Notes: generated from the letters alone by a model not told the origin. DNA of 64,000 bases from Fluviicola sp. (GCA_031260455.1 JAIRJW010000048.1:33234-97233); one strand, 5' to 3'. Positions 7,677-17,658 are shown, counted from the stretch's first letter. A program made the numbers and translations.

Positions 7677-10529
7677 TTATTTGATAATTAATTTAGCATC
7701 TGTTGCTATCCCGTTGCAAATCAGAACAAGGGTGTGTACGCCAACTGAAAGTGCATCCAGATTCAAATTGATTTCCTTTTCGCTGATATTCAAGAGGTAA
7801 TTATGTACTTCTGTACCGGTTTGGTTAATAATCATCAGGTAGGAAGAACTTATTTCCTTTGAAACACTGTATTTTACGTTTGTATTGATCGATACAGGAT
7901 TGGGGGAGATGCTCACCAGGAAATTGTTTTTCACTTGAACATGCACGTTATCATACGATTTGGCCCCATCACTCAACGCAATGACTTCCAATTGATACTT
8001 TTCACTTATTTCAGGATGCAGGTTTAAATCTTTTCCGCTGTAGATGAGTTCTCCTGCTGCGTTATACCAGTTGTACAAAGCATCTTCCGAGATGGAAATA
8101 GCGGAAAGAAGAAGACTGTCCCCAAAAGTAATTTCTTTATCTTCTCCTGCATCTGCTGCAAACGGATTCCGCTGGTATTTGTTTACAGTGAAATGTTCGC
8201 CACCGATATATGATTTTGAATCGCTGAATCGTTGAAAGAAATCAAAGAGCCAGCTTGAATCTTGCTGCACCCGGTCGCTGTAAAAGCTAAAGCCGAAGTA
8301 AACAGGAAATTTGGTTTTGGCGGGAATTTCTACCTGGCTGAGCTCTCCGCTGCGGACAAGCTGGGCAATTCCGTCTGATTTTATTCTGAAAGCTCCGGAA
8401 GAGGCAAGGCGGTCTTTAAAAAAACGCCAGCCTGCGGAATCGAAATAGAGGTTTACTTCCGCTTCCTGCAGAAAAGCGGAATCAGCCGGATTAAAGACCA
8501 AATCAAAATGTTCCGGGTGAGCCAGCTCATTGCTCCAGAACACGTATTTCCCGTGAGGCACGAAATCTTTGGTGTTGGTAGAACCAACCAGCCCTGGGAC
8601 GACATCAATCACTGAGCAATTGCGCAAAGCAACGTTATTATTGAAAAAAACATCATCATCTGCCCTGTCCGGATAGATGGTAATCACATCTGTGGCTGAG
8701 TTTTCAATGCGGGCCAGCAGGCAGCTGGCCCAGTTCTGATACATGTACGGATTGAGTATGTTCCATTCAAATTTCAGGATCGTATCCGTGCCGGGGCGCA
8801 AATTGCCGATGATTTTGGAGCCGACTAAGTTTCCGATCGCTGGATAGGTTCCATCCCAGTTCGCAGGCCAGGAGGTCATGGAAGATGCCTTTGACCAGTA
8901 CAAATTGACGGTTTCTGTTCCGATAGGAGCTGCACAGCTTTTATTTCGAACCCTTACATACACAAATACGGGACTTCCGGAGGTGTATTCCGGTTCCTGG
9001 TGCACCCGGTTCACTATTCCGTCATCCTGGTTTCTCACCCAGATATCGGGGCTTTTATCTCTTGCAGCCTGCCAGTGGTATGGAAATTCTTCGTTTCCCA
9101 GATCTTCCGGGCGGTCTTTGATATACAGATCCAGTGTGCCGGAGTGGGATTCCTGAGCCGCTTTCACAGCTTTGTAGGTATTCAGTCTTCCGGTGCCTAC
9201 CTGACCAGGGTAATTGGCGGCATCTAAAATGGGGTCTGTTGTCTGTTTGAGTATATCCTGCACCATAGCCGGGGCCATGCAGGGATTTACGGCATACATT
9301 AACGCAATGGTTCCAACTACCAGCGGGGCGCTTTGAGAGGTTCCTCCGTATGTAGCATACGGCCACGAATTGTGTGTATTGACACTGCATAAGATTTTGT
9401 ACCCGGGGGCGCAGAGGTCCACTTCCGGGTAATGGCTGTGAGTATAATTCGGACCGGCCGGGAGATATAAATGCCTGTCGTCCGGTCCGGTGCTGGAAAC
9501 CACAATCGTTCGTTCGTCTTCGTAGCCGGAGAAAGGATACAGCCTTTTTTCAGTGCCATCTGGTTCTGATTTGTTTCCGGCAGCCCGCACAATGGAGGTA
9601 CCATTGTCTAAGATTTCTTTTTCTATCAGGATTGTAGAGTGTACGCTTTGGGGGAAATATGTTAAATAGTGATTATAAGTAGCACTTCCATATTCAAATT
9701 CAGACCAGGATATGTTGATGACTTTTGCATGCCTGACAGTGCTCGCGTAAAGTGCAACGATATCCGGTCTAGGGTAAGTGTAGCTTATACTTGAATTAAC
9801 TATGAATGTATCATTAACCAAGGCTCTACCTACTGAATACATAATCCGAGTATTGTAACCCACGGAAGGCATGTCCCCGTTGGGCGTTTGTCCCGCATCT
9901 TTCGTTTCTGCAGCTATGAGCGTTGCAATGGTGGTGCCATGATCTTCATTGTGGTTCGTATCGAACAGCAGGCCGGTGTAGAAATCATAAGGAGGATCTA
10001 TTTTGTCTTTCAGATCGGGATGGGTGGGGTCTATTTTGGAATCAATCACAGCCACTTTCACGGCAGTATCTCCTTTGGTGATGTCCCATGCCAGGTTGGC
10101 CTGAATTTTTTTGAGGTACCACATCCAGTCATCCGGGCTGTTTCCCGTATTCTGCCAGAAATAATCGCTTGGCTCACTTAAGAATTTTACTTGAGGAATG
10201 TATTCAACAGTTGAAAAGATGTTGTTGTTTTTGCGGCTATAACTTACCAATGACTGAAATAATGAATCAACAGATGTGGTTGTGTATAATTCGAAGCAGT
10301 TTCGCAGTTCCGGTGTTTTGGCAAAGACCATGGGCCTTGTTATATGTATCACATTCCTGTCAGACAACAGTTCCTGAAATGCAGAATCGTTTGAATTTCT
10401 TCCTTCCCAGGGAATCAAGTAGGGATCATTGGTGATTAATCTGATTACATGAGGCGTGAATTCTGTCTGAGCAAACAATCGAATCTTGATAACCAGAAGG
10501 AGCAGGATACATGTGAATAGTCTTTTCAT
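7677..10529 (-). CDS. Secreted subtilisin-like serine protease (S8) with T9SS sorting domain
   Basis: A 950-residue exported protease. Signal peptide: MKRLFTCILLLLVIKIRLFA. After a propeptide-like region (about 25-125), the S8 catalytic domain shows the Asp motif VKVAVIDSKIDPTHPDL (about 155), the His motif DHGTTIATLIAAE (about 195), an oxyanion region AAGNKSEPDG (about 320) and the Ser motif YGGTSQSAPLVVGTIALMYA (about 395). Beta-sandwich-like modules follow, then a C-terminal T9SS type A domain starting at VSISPNPVSINTNV (about 870). It likely degrades extracellular protein. The downstream secreted protein lies 13 bases away. A -7 box stands 29 bases upstream of the ATG. Confidence 0.88.
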   Translation of the reverse strand: MKRLFTCILLLLVIKIRLFAQTEFTPHVIRLITNDPYLIPWEGRNSNDSAFQELLSDRNVIHITRPMVFAKTPELRNCFELYTTTSVDSLFQSLVSYSRKNNNIFSTVEYIPQVKFLSEPSDYFWQNTGNSPDDWMWYLKKIQANLAWDITKGDTAVKVAVIDSKIDPTHPDLKDKIDPPYDFYTGLLFDTNHNEDHGTTIATLIAAETKDAGQTPNGDMPSVGYNTRIMYSVGRALVNDTFIVNSSISYTYPRPDIVALYASTVRHAKVINISWSEFEYGSATYNHYLTYFPQSVHSTILIEKEILDNGTSIVRAAGNKSEPDGTEKRLYPFSGYEDERTIVVSSTGPDDRHLYLPAGPNYTHSHYPEVDLCAPGYKILCSVNTHNSWPYATYGGTSQSAPLVVGTIALMYAVNPCMAPAMVQDILKQTTDPILDAANYPGQVGTGRLNTYKAVKAAQESHSGTLDLYIKDRPEDLGNEEFPYHWQAARDKSPDIWVRNQDDGIVNRVHQEPEYTSGSPVFVYVRVRNKSCAAPIGTETVNLYWSKASSMTSWPANWDGTYPAIGNLVGSKIIGNLRPGTDTILKFEWNILNPYMYQNWASCLLARIENSATDVITIYPDRADDDVFFNNNVALRNCSVIDVVPGLVGSTNTKDFVPHGKYVFWSNELAHPEHFDLVFNPADSAFLQEAEVNLYFDSAGWRFFKDRLASSGAFRIKSDGIAQLVRSGELSQVEIPAKTKFPVYFGFSFYSDRVQQDSSWLFDFFQRFSDSKSYIGGEHFTVNKYQRNPFAADAGEDKEITFGDSLLLSAISISEDALYNWYNAAGELIYSGKDLNLHPEISEKYQLEVIALSDGAKSYDNVHVQVKNNFLVSISPNPVSINTNVKYSVSKEISSSYLMIINQTGTEVHNYLLNISEKEINLNLDALSVGVHTLVLICNGIATDAKLIIK

Positions 10530-10558
10530 AAATTTTAAGTTCAGCGAATATTTGGTGG

Positions 10559-10566
10559 CAAAGATA
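10559..10566 (-). promoter_or_regulatory. -7 promoter box of the S8 protease operon
   Basis: Minus-strand TATCTTTG, a full match to the Bacteroidota -7 consensus, 29 bases before the ATG at 10529. No clear -33 TTG is visible. Confidence 0.5.
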
Positions 10567-10656
10567 TTACTATAATTTTCTAATCCGCTAAAAAATGATG
10601 TTATTGTTAAATAAAACGTTTGTTTTTTAAATATATTAACTCAAAATAAAAGTGAC

Positions 10657-11988
10657 TCAGATCACTCCTTTCGCCTTCAATTCCAGGTATTTATTGATGG
10701 AATTAATCGAAAGATCTTCCGGCTTGGAAAGAATAGCCTGGATTCCGTTCCGGCGCAATTCGCGGGTAATGTTCCATTTCACGTTTGACATTTTATCTGC
10801 AATGGTTGCCTCGATGAGTTCTTTGTGCGTATGAACCGGTTGCTGGGCCAATTCCTGCAATTCGTTGTTCTGGAAGAAGATCACTATAAGCACATGCCGC
10901 TTATTGAGCCGCTGGAGCATGGGTAAAGCCCTGCGCATAGCAAATTCACTTTCAAAATTGGTGTAAAGCAATAAAAGGGAACGCGTTTTGACCTGCTTGC
11001 GAATCGTTTGGTACAGCAATTCGAAATTGGCTTCCCTGAATAGTGTTTTCTGGTTGAACAAGCTTTCCAGAATGCGCTTCAGCTGGCCCTGATTGCGCTC
11101 TGCAGGAATTATTGAACCCATTTTGTCGGAGAAAGTAATCAATCCGGCGCGATCTCCTTTTCTCAATGCAATGTTGGTGAAAACAAGGGTCGAATTGACC
11201 GCATAATCCAGCATAGTCATTTTGTTGAAAGCAAGCTGCATCGGACGGCTCTTGTCGATTATGCAGTAAACTGGTTGCGAACGTTCTTCCTGGTATTGGT
11301 TCACCATCAATTCGTTCTTACGGCTGGTAGCTTTCCAGTTAACGGTCCGGATATCATCGCCCTGCACGTAGTTACGGATTTGTTCAAATTCACTGGTATT
11401 CCCAATCCGGCGCACTTTTTTGATTCCCTGTGAAACAGTTTGCTGGTTGAAAACCTTCAATTCATATTGCTTCATTTGCAAAACAGAAGGATAAACCTCT
11501 ACTTTTTCTACCAGTGGAATGACAATTCTTCTTTGTGCAAGAAAGAGAGCAGAGCGTACGAAAATAACCACATCCCGGAATTCGTACTCCCCACGTTCGG
11601 TAGGAATGAAAGAATATGGGAAGTTTTTTACCTTTTTCGGAAGCAAAACCGCATTCCAGGCTTGGGATCTTTTCTGCATAAAAAGCGGATAACCTTCATA
11701 AATGCTAACCTGAAGCGGTTGAGCTGTCTGGTTCAGAATAGAAACAACGACTTTATTTTCATCTCCCAGGTTCATGTGCTGCAGGTACCTGCGCTGTACG
11801 CGGACCGGTTCTTTGAATAAGTTCACAAGCAATACATCCAGAACCAGGGCAAAAAGTAATACAAAGAGTATTGTTTTACCGATGACTCCCAGGAAAGGAA
11901 CAAAGAATGCTCCGCCTGTAAGCACAATTCCAATTCCTGCAACGAGGAAAAAGAACCGTGTGAGATGTAAACCTGTGAGTAATTTCAT
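10657..11988 (-). CDS. DUF58 domain protein (MoxR-associated, vWA-like)
   Basis: A 443-residue membrane-anchored protein of the DUF58 family, the usual partner of MoxR AAA+ ATPases. Two hydrophobic segments at about 10-55 anchor it; the DUF58 hallmark lies near 200-245 (EFEQIRNYVQGDDIRTVNW followed by KATSRKNELMVNQYQEE); after it comes a von Willebrand A-like fold with VYCIIDKSRPMQ in place of a full MIDAS (D-x-S-x-x), so metal binding is doubtful. A role in chaperone-like assembly or maturation of envelope proteins is proposed for such pairs but the client is unknown. Its ATG overlaps the moxR stop by one base (TAATG), so the two are translationally coupled. Last gene of the cluster. Confidence 0.85.
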   Translation of the reverse strand: MKLLTGLHLTRFFFLVAGIGIVLTGGAFFVPFLGVIGKTILFVLLFALVLDVLLVNLFKEPVRVQRRYLQHMNLGDENKVVVSILNQTAQPLQVSIYEGYPLFMQKRSQAWNAVLLPKKVKNFPYSFIPTERGEYEFRDVVIFVRSALFLAQRRIVIPLVEKVEVYPSVLQMKQYELKVFNQQTVSQGIKKVRRIGNTSEFEQIRNYVQGDDIRTVNWKATSRKNELMVNQYQEERSQPVYCIIDKSRPMQLAFNKMTMLDYAVNSTLVFTNIALRKGDRAGLITFSDKMGSIIPAERNQGQLKRILESLFNQKTLFREANFELLYQTIRKQVKTRSLLLLYTNFESEFAMRRALPMLQRLNKRHVLIVIFFQNNELQELAQQPVHTHKELIEATIADKMSNVKWNITRELRRNGIQAILSKPEDLSINSINKYLELKAKGVI

Positions 11989-13109
11989 TAACGTGGTACT
12001 TCGATTGTTTGAAGAATTTCGCGAATCACCTCTTCAATGTGGGTTCCTTCCATTTCCGCTTCCGGAGTCAGAATCAAACGGTGGTTTAATACATGAATCG
12101 TCACAAATTGAATGTCGTCCGGTGTTACGAAATCCCTTCCGCGAATCGCTGCAAATGCTTTCGATGCTTTCAGAATGGACAGTGAAGCACGCGGAGAACC
12201 CCCCAGGTACAATTTGGAATGATTACGTGTTTTATTCACAATCTGTGCAATGTACTGGATCAGGCGATCTTCAATGATGATTTTTTCTACCACGGTCTGT
12301 ACCTTGCGAAGCTCGTCAGCGGTGAAAACCGCCTGGATCTGATCCAGGTCCGGAGCCTGGATTTGTTCCTTGTACCTGGTCAGGATCAGTGTTTCCTCAT
12401 CCAGAGTCGGGTAATCCAGCTTGATCTTGAAGAGAAAACGGTCTAATTGTGCTTCGGGAAGATTGTAAGTTCCTTCCTGCTCAACCGGGTTTTGTGTGGC
12501 GATTACCAGGAAGGGGAACGACATTTCATAGCGTGTTCCGTCGTAAGTGATTTGTCTTTCTTCCATTACTTCGAACAAGGCCGCTTGTGTCTTGGCAGGA
12601 GCGCGGTTGATCTCATCAATCAGTACGATATTGGAAAAAACCGGGCCTTTCTTGAAGTTGAAAGAGCCGTCTTTCATGCTGAATACCGATGTTCCGATCA
12701 CATCGGAAGGCATTAAATCCGGGGTAAACTGGATTCGGGAAAAATCCACGTGAAGTACTTTCGAAAGTGCTTTGGAAGACAGGGTTTTCGCTACTCCCGG
12801 AACACCTTCCAGCAGGATATGCCCGTTGGAGAAAATCCCCGCTAAAAGCAATTCGATCATCTCGGATTGCCCGATGACATATTTGCGCATTTCTTCGCGG
12901 ACACGATTCACTTTATTGGCAACCCAAAGCAGTTCGGTTTGATCCCGCTGTACAAAAGAAGGTGTTTCCTCCGTTTGCAAAGCTGGTTCTTCATACGATA
13001 AAGGGCTTGCCTGTTCCTGCGGAGTGGCATTTGCTGAAGAAGATTCTTTCGAATGATCTTCGTTACCCGGCATGTAAGCCGATAAATCGTTATTTCCTTC
13101 CTGGGTCAT
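11988..13109 (-). CDS. MoxR family AAA+ ATPase
   Basis: A 373-residue AAA+ ATPase of the MoxR group. After a low-complexity acidic N-terminus (1-60) it shows Walker A (GVPGVAKTL, about 100), Walker B with the MoxR-typical VLIDEINRAPAKTQAALFE (about 165), sensor 1 in FLVIATQNPVEQEGTY, an arginine finger region EAQLDRFLFKI, and sensor 2 in the lid (GGSPRASLSILKASKAFA). These ATPases act as chaperones for insertion of metal or assembly of complexes together with vWA/DUF58 proteins. It overlaps the upstream DUF4350 gene by four bases (ATGA) and the downstream DUF58 gene by one, a tight operon. Confidence 0.93.
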   Translation of the reverse strand: MTQEGNNDLSAYMPGNEDHSKESSSANATPQEQASPLSYEEPALQTEETPSFVQRDQTELLWVANKVNRVREEMRKYVIGQSEMIELLLAGIFSNGHILLEGVPGVAKTLSSKALSKVLHVDFSRIQFTPDLMPSDVIGTSVFSMKDGSFNFKKGPVFSNIVLIDEINRAPAKTQAALFEVMEERQITYDGTRYEMSFPFLVIATQNPVEQEGTYNLPEAQLDRFLFKIKLDYPTLDEETLILTRYKEQIQAPDLDQIQAVFTADELRKVQTVVEKIIIEDRLIQYIAQIVNKTRNHSKLYLGGSPRASLSILKASKAFAAIRGRDFVTPDDIQFVTIHVLNHRLILTPEAEMEGTHIEEVIREILQTIEVPR

Positions 13110-14788
13110 GATTTATGAAGTTTAATGAATTCTACAAATTGGTTTAAGGCAGATTTTGCTCTTCCGGAAAGCAGCGTCTGACGTATGGTAAAGGTATTTC
13201 CATCCTCGCATTCAAAGAGAATATATGTTTTTCCAATCCTGCAATGGATGGTCTGGTTTAATGAAACAGCACGTTTTCCTGCTACAAGCCCGTACACTAC
13301 CAGTTCATTTGCCCGGATAACCGCCGTAGGAATACGAATATAGCGCGAGGCAAAATAAATCACAAGAATAGCCGGGATGACCAGAATTATCCCAATTCCA
13401 CCTCCCTGTGAAAGAATGTATAAACCACGCATCAGAGACAGGATTCCTGTCAGGAGAATGAATGCACCTACATACAAGGATTTATTCAGTGAAATTTCCT
13501 TGTCTGAAGCGACAAATTTCTCCGTCTGGCGAATGATTCCCGTTGTGAGGTAGAATTCCCGGATTTTAGTGTAAACCAAGCCCAGATGTTTGTTGTCTAC
13601 ATGATTTTTTCCCGGATCCAGGCTTTGGACAATGTCCATGATTTTTTCGGAATCATAGGGAACTTTTGCAATGAGCTTTTCTAAATTCTGTTCCAGGCTT
13701 TCTTTTTTGGACAGATCTACATAAAAGTGTTTGTTGATTGTTGCATAGAAATTTTTCCGTATGACCTGTAAAACTCCGATCGGAGAGTTCCGGGAAATGT
13801 AGATGGAACTCAGCGTTTCCACAAAGGCAAGCGACATGTTTCTTTTCTCTGAGTATCCCGGTAAAACTTCTTCTTTGCGTTTTGCTCTGAAAAGAACATA
13901 AAACAACAGTAGCAAGATCAGCAGTAAAAACGCCAGGCGAAGTGATGGATTTTTCAGGATGAGCTGAATCAGCGAGGTGTCTTCCTTTTCCGCCCCATTG
14001 GCATTTTCATCCGAACCAGCCTGTATATTACTGGAATTGTTGATCCCGCAGGTGAGGAAAATAACCGGTTTATCTCTCGGAATCTTGTTCAGAACGATGC
14101 GGGCATGAGCATAACCGTTGGGCTGGATCACCTGGTAATTTTCAAACAAATCCGGAACGGAATGGAGGTGGACCTTTCCCTTGTGATGCTTTTCATAAAA
14201 CGCAATCGGGTGTTTCATGGCAAACATGTAAGAACGATAACTGGTATCAATGATTTCTGTTTCAGAGAAGGAATACCAGTCTCCACTGATGGTATCGTTT
14301 TCGTACACGTTATAAAAAGACAAGGTTGTATCCCCGATCCAGGCAAAAAGGACCTTACTGTAATCCCAGTAGAAAGCGTTTTCTTTGAAATGTCTTTGAT
14401 ACAGGTTAGAGGTAAGATGATTGAAACTGATGTAAACCGTTGCTCCGTTGTCAGAATACTGCATGATGGAGTCGTAGGAATCATTTTTCAATCCAAACTC
14501 ATCTCCGATAAATAAGTATGTAGCTTCCCGGTGATTCGGAATCTTTTCCAGGTCTGACCAGTGTTTTAAGTTATAAATGGAGTCTTTGACATGTACGTCG
14601 AGCAATTTCATGAAAAAGGAAATGTTCCTCGGGTTCGGGTCTTTCAGATCGTAGGTTTTTTTCCAGTCTGAACTGTATTGTTTCGAATGGTATTTGGAAT
14701 TGATTTCTCCACTGCTGTCGAGTAACCAAACTACTAGCCCGATCAACAGCGCAAATGCCAAAAATGAGATGATGACTTTTCTGTTCAT
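13106..14788 (-). CDS. DUF4350 domain membrane protein
   Basis: A 560-residue membrane protein. An N-terminal transmembrane helix (KVIISFLAFALLIGLVVWLL) precedes an extracytoplasmic DUF4350-type domain (about 25-265; YLFIGDEFGLKNDSYDSIMQY resembles the GATase-like DUF4350 core). A second helix near 285-305 (LAFLLLILLLLFYVLFRAK), then a cytoplasmic helical part and two further helices around 430-475, end in a small beta-rich, PH-like C-terminal part. In Bacteroidota this protein is encoded between DUF4129 and MoxR, as here, and is thought to belong to the same envelope-associated complex. Start ATG overlaps the upstream stop by one base. No catalytic residues can be assigned. Confidence 0.8.
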   Translation of the reverse strand: MNRKVIISFLAFALLIGLVVWLLDSSGEINSKYHSKQYSSDWKKTYDLKDPNPRNISFFMKLLDVHVKDSIYNLKHWSDLEKIPNHREATYLFIGDEFGLKNDSYDSIMQYSDNGATVYISFNHLTSNLYQRHFKENAFYWDYSKVLFAWIGDTTLSFYNVYENDTISGDWYSFSETEIIDTSYRSYMFAMKHPIAFYEKHHKGKVHLHSVPDLFENYQVIQPNGYAHARIVLNKIPRDKPVIFLTCGINNSSNIQAGSDENANGAEKEDTSLIQLILKNPSLRLAFLLLILLLLFYVLFRAKRKEEVLPGYSEKRNMSLAFVETLSSIYISRNSPIGVLQVIRKNFYATINKHFYVDLSKKESLEQNLEKLIAKVPYDSEKIMDIVQSLDPGKNHVDNKHLGLVYTKIREFYLTTGIIRQTEKFVASDKEISLNKSLYVGAFILLTGILSLMRGLYILSQGGGIGIILVIPAILVIYFASRYIRIPTAVIRANELVVYGLVAGKRAVSLNQTIHCRIGKTYILFECEDGNTFTIRQTLLSGRAKSALNQFVEFIKLHKS

Positions 14789-15645
14789 TAGGCGTTTTCA
14801 AGGATTTGGAAAGCCGATTTTAGCTTTGGTTCAATCATCTGGTAGTTTTGTGCATTGATGGAATAGTCACCATACCAAACCAGGTCGTAAATCGAAACGA
14901 TTTGTTCAAATTCTCTTGCTCCCGGCTGGCCTTGCACTTCGGTGATGTAATGTATGTTGGTTTTTTCCTTTTTCCAGAAAATCCGTTTGCGTTGGATGAG
15001 TTCTTTCATAGCAGAAAGGAAATAAATCCGTACGCATTCTTTGTAATTGCCTTGATTTGTAGCTTCTTCCAGGCGCAGTTCCAATTCCGTTTTCGTGATT
15101 TCGGCCGGATTCAGATCCGCTGTCAGTGCTTCAAAGGGAATAGTTTTCACACGCGGGCTGCGGTTTTTGATCAGGTAGTAAACTAAGATTGCCAAAGCAA
15201 CAAGGAGTATGATAACCCCTAACCATTTCCAGAAATCTGTTGAAATATTTGGTTCATTTAAGTCTGGTATTTTTGGAGCATTGAAATCCGGAATATCAAT
15301 CGGTTCGGAAGGTTCAATATTCGGATCTTCCTGAATAGATCCGGTTCCGCCATTACTGCCGCTTTTTCCCTGCTCCATGTCCTTCGGAGAATAGGGAGTT
15401 CCCTGGTAAGGTTTGGTTGTTCCGTTCGGACTTCCGGAACCGAATGAAGAGGATTCATTAATGGAAGACGGACTCTGGTAATAATCAGATTCCGGGCCTT
15501 TGTATTTTTCAGATTGTTTGTAGCCGTTTTCTTCCCGGAGCTGACTCCATTTTTCACGGGTACTGGACTCCTTGTCCTTTTTTTGAGCTGTGAGAACAAA
15601 AGGCCAGATGAAAAACAGGATACTATGGAGAAACCATTTATTCAA
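14788..15645 (-). CDS. DUF4129 domain membrane protein
   Basis: About 285 residues. I choose the TTG at 15645-15643, which overlaps the end of the upstream gene by eight bases and gives a clean signal/anchor sequence (NKWFLHSILFFIWPFVLTAQ); a longer reading from a TTG at 15693 would lie deep inside the upstream gene. After a Ser/Gly/Pro-rich linker (about 30-130) comes a transmembrane helix (WLGVIILLVALAILVYYLI) and a C-terminal DUF4129 domain (NYKECVRIYFLSAMKELIQR, KEKTNIHYITEV). DUF4129 proteins accompany MoxR/DUF58 and transglutaminase-like genes; the molecular role is not known. Translationally coupled on both sides. Confidence 0.75.
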   Translation of the reverse strand: MNKWFLHSILFFIWPFVLTAQKKDKESSTREKWSQLREENGYKQSEKYKGPESDYYQSPSSINESSSFGSGSPNGTTKPYQGTPYSPKDMEQGKSGSNGGTGSIQEDPNIEPSEPIDIPDFNAPKIPDLNEPNISTDFWKWLGVIILLVALAILVYYLIKNRSPRVKTIPFEALTADLNPAEITKTELELRLEEATNQGNYKECVRIYFLSAMKELIQRKRIFWKKEKTNIHYITEVQGQPGAREFEQIVSIYDLVWYGDYSINAQNYQMIEPKLKSAFQILENA

Positions 15646-17563
15646 AATCCAGAGAAGTTTCCTGATAGCGTTTGCGCTTTCCGAAGTTGGCAAATTGTTT
15701 TTTCAGTCCGATCGACTGGCTTTGTTCCTGGGATGTGCAGAACAGAAATCCCATTTGGATCACAAAGAGAGGAAGGGTGAACAGGACGAAGAGTACGTAG
15801 ACAATCTGGCGGACAATGTTTGCCGGAACCATGAAATCATCCGTGTAATAACGTGAAACGTTTTTGATGAAATCCGCTAGTTTATCCAAAAAATCTTCCA
15901 TAGCCGGTTCACGCATGAAATTGACTTCCTGGTAGCTGAATACAGCTGCAATCGGTTGTGCAAAAATGAAGAGAACCAGACTCATAACAGAAATTCCCAG
16001 TAATACATTTCCATAATTTCTTGTTCCGTATCTGAATCCGTTTCCGAAACGTTTCCGGAATGAGGACTCTTCCCCCAATCCAACGGAAGAAGCCTGTAAC
16101 CAGAAGAATGGTGCGAGGAATAGTACAAAGAACATCCAATACCACGGAAGATAGAACAGGATCAGGAAAAGGAAACTCAGTCCCAGCCAGGTTCCCGGCA
16201 ATTTTTGAAGCATGAATTTCACGAAGGTTTTCAGGTTGGCTTTTTGTTCCTGATTTTTAAAGTGATAGAGAATCGAAAGCGTGAAAATACTGAGAATAAT
16301 ACTCCATACGAAGGTGACTACAAAATCACTGATAGATTTCACGTCAAAGCCCATGATAATGCTCAGCTGAGAAGCCCAGTCGTATTCGTATTGATGAGTA
16401 AGATCCTGGTACCTGGTAAAATCCTGGAAAATAATAACTGCAGCAATGACCGGAATGGTCAGTACCAGGTTGTAGCGCATGATTTTTCCGATATGCGCAC
16501 GATAAAACGAGAATGTATCTGAAAATACTTGTCCGAATGTCCGGATTTTGTTCAGGTCAAATACGTTGACATACGTTTTGATCGGAGGATTATTCTCGTG
16601 AACCAGTTCCGGGTAACGTCTTGCAACCACCAAAGGATAGACCACGTAGTAAAAAATGATAATTGCAAAAGAAATCGTGATAATAGCCCATTTGGACCAG
16701 TCTGCCAGTTCCTGGTAATTGTGCGTTACGAAACTTTCCAGGTAGCCAGCAGCTATCAGGAAAGGAATCAGCGACATCATGATCTTCAGCCCGCGCTTGG
16801 CAGAAAGCTGTAAGCTTTGAAGCCTGGTATACGAACCGGGAAATAGCAGACCATTTCCGAGTGTGATTCCCGCACCACCTGCAATGGTAATTGAGCTGAT
16901 TTCAAATGCTCCGTGAATCCAGATTCCCAAAAACGAAACAATCAGCAATCCTTTCAGGTGAAAGAAATACTGGAAAGCACCCAGCATGATTGAGTTGTTG
17001 AAAATCAGGATGTGGGTGCCAATTGTAAAGAAAATACCCGAAATGAAGGTGTAAAATGCAACGGTAATGTTGTTGAGGGTGATATCAAAAAACATTTTAA
17101 TCTGGGTATTGCTGTGATATACTCCCAGCGGATCACCTTTTTCAATGTTTTTTAAGGTCATTTCCACATAGCTGTCACCCATGATCATGCGTGGAAAATC
17201 TGGGTTGAAATGAGTAGAGATTGCTCCGACAACTGCCCAGAATAAAAAGACGAACAAAGCAAAGAATAAATTTTTCCGCGCCCGGTAAATTTCCAGTGGG
17301 ATTGATACCCGCCACACAGTAAATAATTTCCGGAAAGAGTCCTTTCGCTGTTTGTGCACCAGGTTATGAACTCCCTGCGCAATCTGGTTGAGATAGACCC
17401 GAACCGTACGCTTGCTATAGAACGTTTGGGCATAGCTCAAATCATCTGTGATATCAGAGTACAAGTCTGCGATTTCTTCCGGATCACTGGTTTGGTTTGA
17501 TGCCAAAGATTGGAATTTTTTCCATTTTTCTTTGTTTTGTTCTATGAAGGAGGTTTCTTTCAT
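15638..17563 (-). CDS. SpoIIM domain membrane protein with extra C-terminal membrane domain
   Basis: A 641-residue polytopic membrane protein; start at the ATG at 17563 (MKETSFIEQNKEKWKKF), the usual beginning of this family; the longer frame begins with GTG. Residues 1-320 match the SpoIIM / UPF0-type family of Bacteroidota: a cytoplasmic helical N-terminus, then about five helices with GIWIHGAFEISSITIAGGAG as the conserved core. Residues about 335-641 form a second membrane domain with about five helices (for example LPGTWLGLSFLFLILFYLPW) ending in a basic cytoplasmic tail. In relatives these two parts are, as I recall, usually separate genes, so this looks like a fusion. First gene of the MoxR cluster; probable scaffold in the membrane. 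Confidence 0.78.
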   Translation of the reverse strand: MKETSFIEQNKEKWKKFQSLASNQTSDPEEIADLYSDITDDLSYAQTFYSKRTVRVYLNQIAQGVHNLVHKQRKDSFRKLFTVWRVSIPLEIYRARKNLFFALFVFLFWAVVGAISTHFNPDFPRMIMGDSYVEMTLKNIEKGDPLGVYHSNTQIKMFFDITLNNITVAFYTFISGIFFTIGTHILIFNNSIMLGAFQYFFHLKGLLIVSFLGIWIHGAFEISSITIAGGAGITLGNGLLFPGSYTRLQSLQLSAKRGLKIMMSLIPFLIAAGYLESFVTHNYQELADWSKWAIITISFAIIIFYYVVYPLVVARRYPELVHENNPPIKTYVNVFDLNKIRTFGQVFSDTFSFYRAHIGKIMRYNLVLTIPVIAAVIIFQDFTRYQDLTHQYEYDWASQLSIIMGFDVKSISDFVVTFVWSIILSIFTLSILYHFKNQEQKANLKTFVKFMLQKLPGTWLGLSFLFLILFYLPWYWMFFVLFLAPFFWLQASSVGLGEESSFRKRFGNGFRYGTRNYGNVLLGISVMSLVLFIFAQPIAAVFSYQEVNFMREPAMEDFLDKLADFIKNVSRYYTDDFMVPANIVRQIVYVLFVLFTLPLFVIQMGFLFCTSQEQSQSIGLKKQFANFGKRKRYQETSLDFE

Positions 17564-17658
17564 CTGGAAAGATAAAAATAGTTTTTTATTGAATCCGTAC
17601 AGCATCACTCTCTGAAATTTTTAAAGTGATAAAGTTTGAAGATTCAGGAAGTTGAAAA

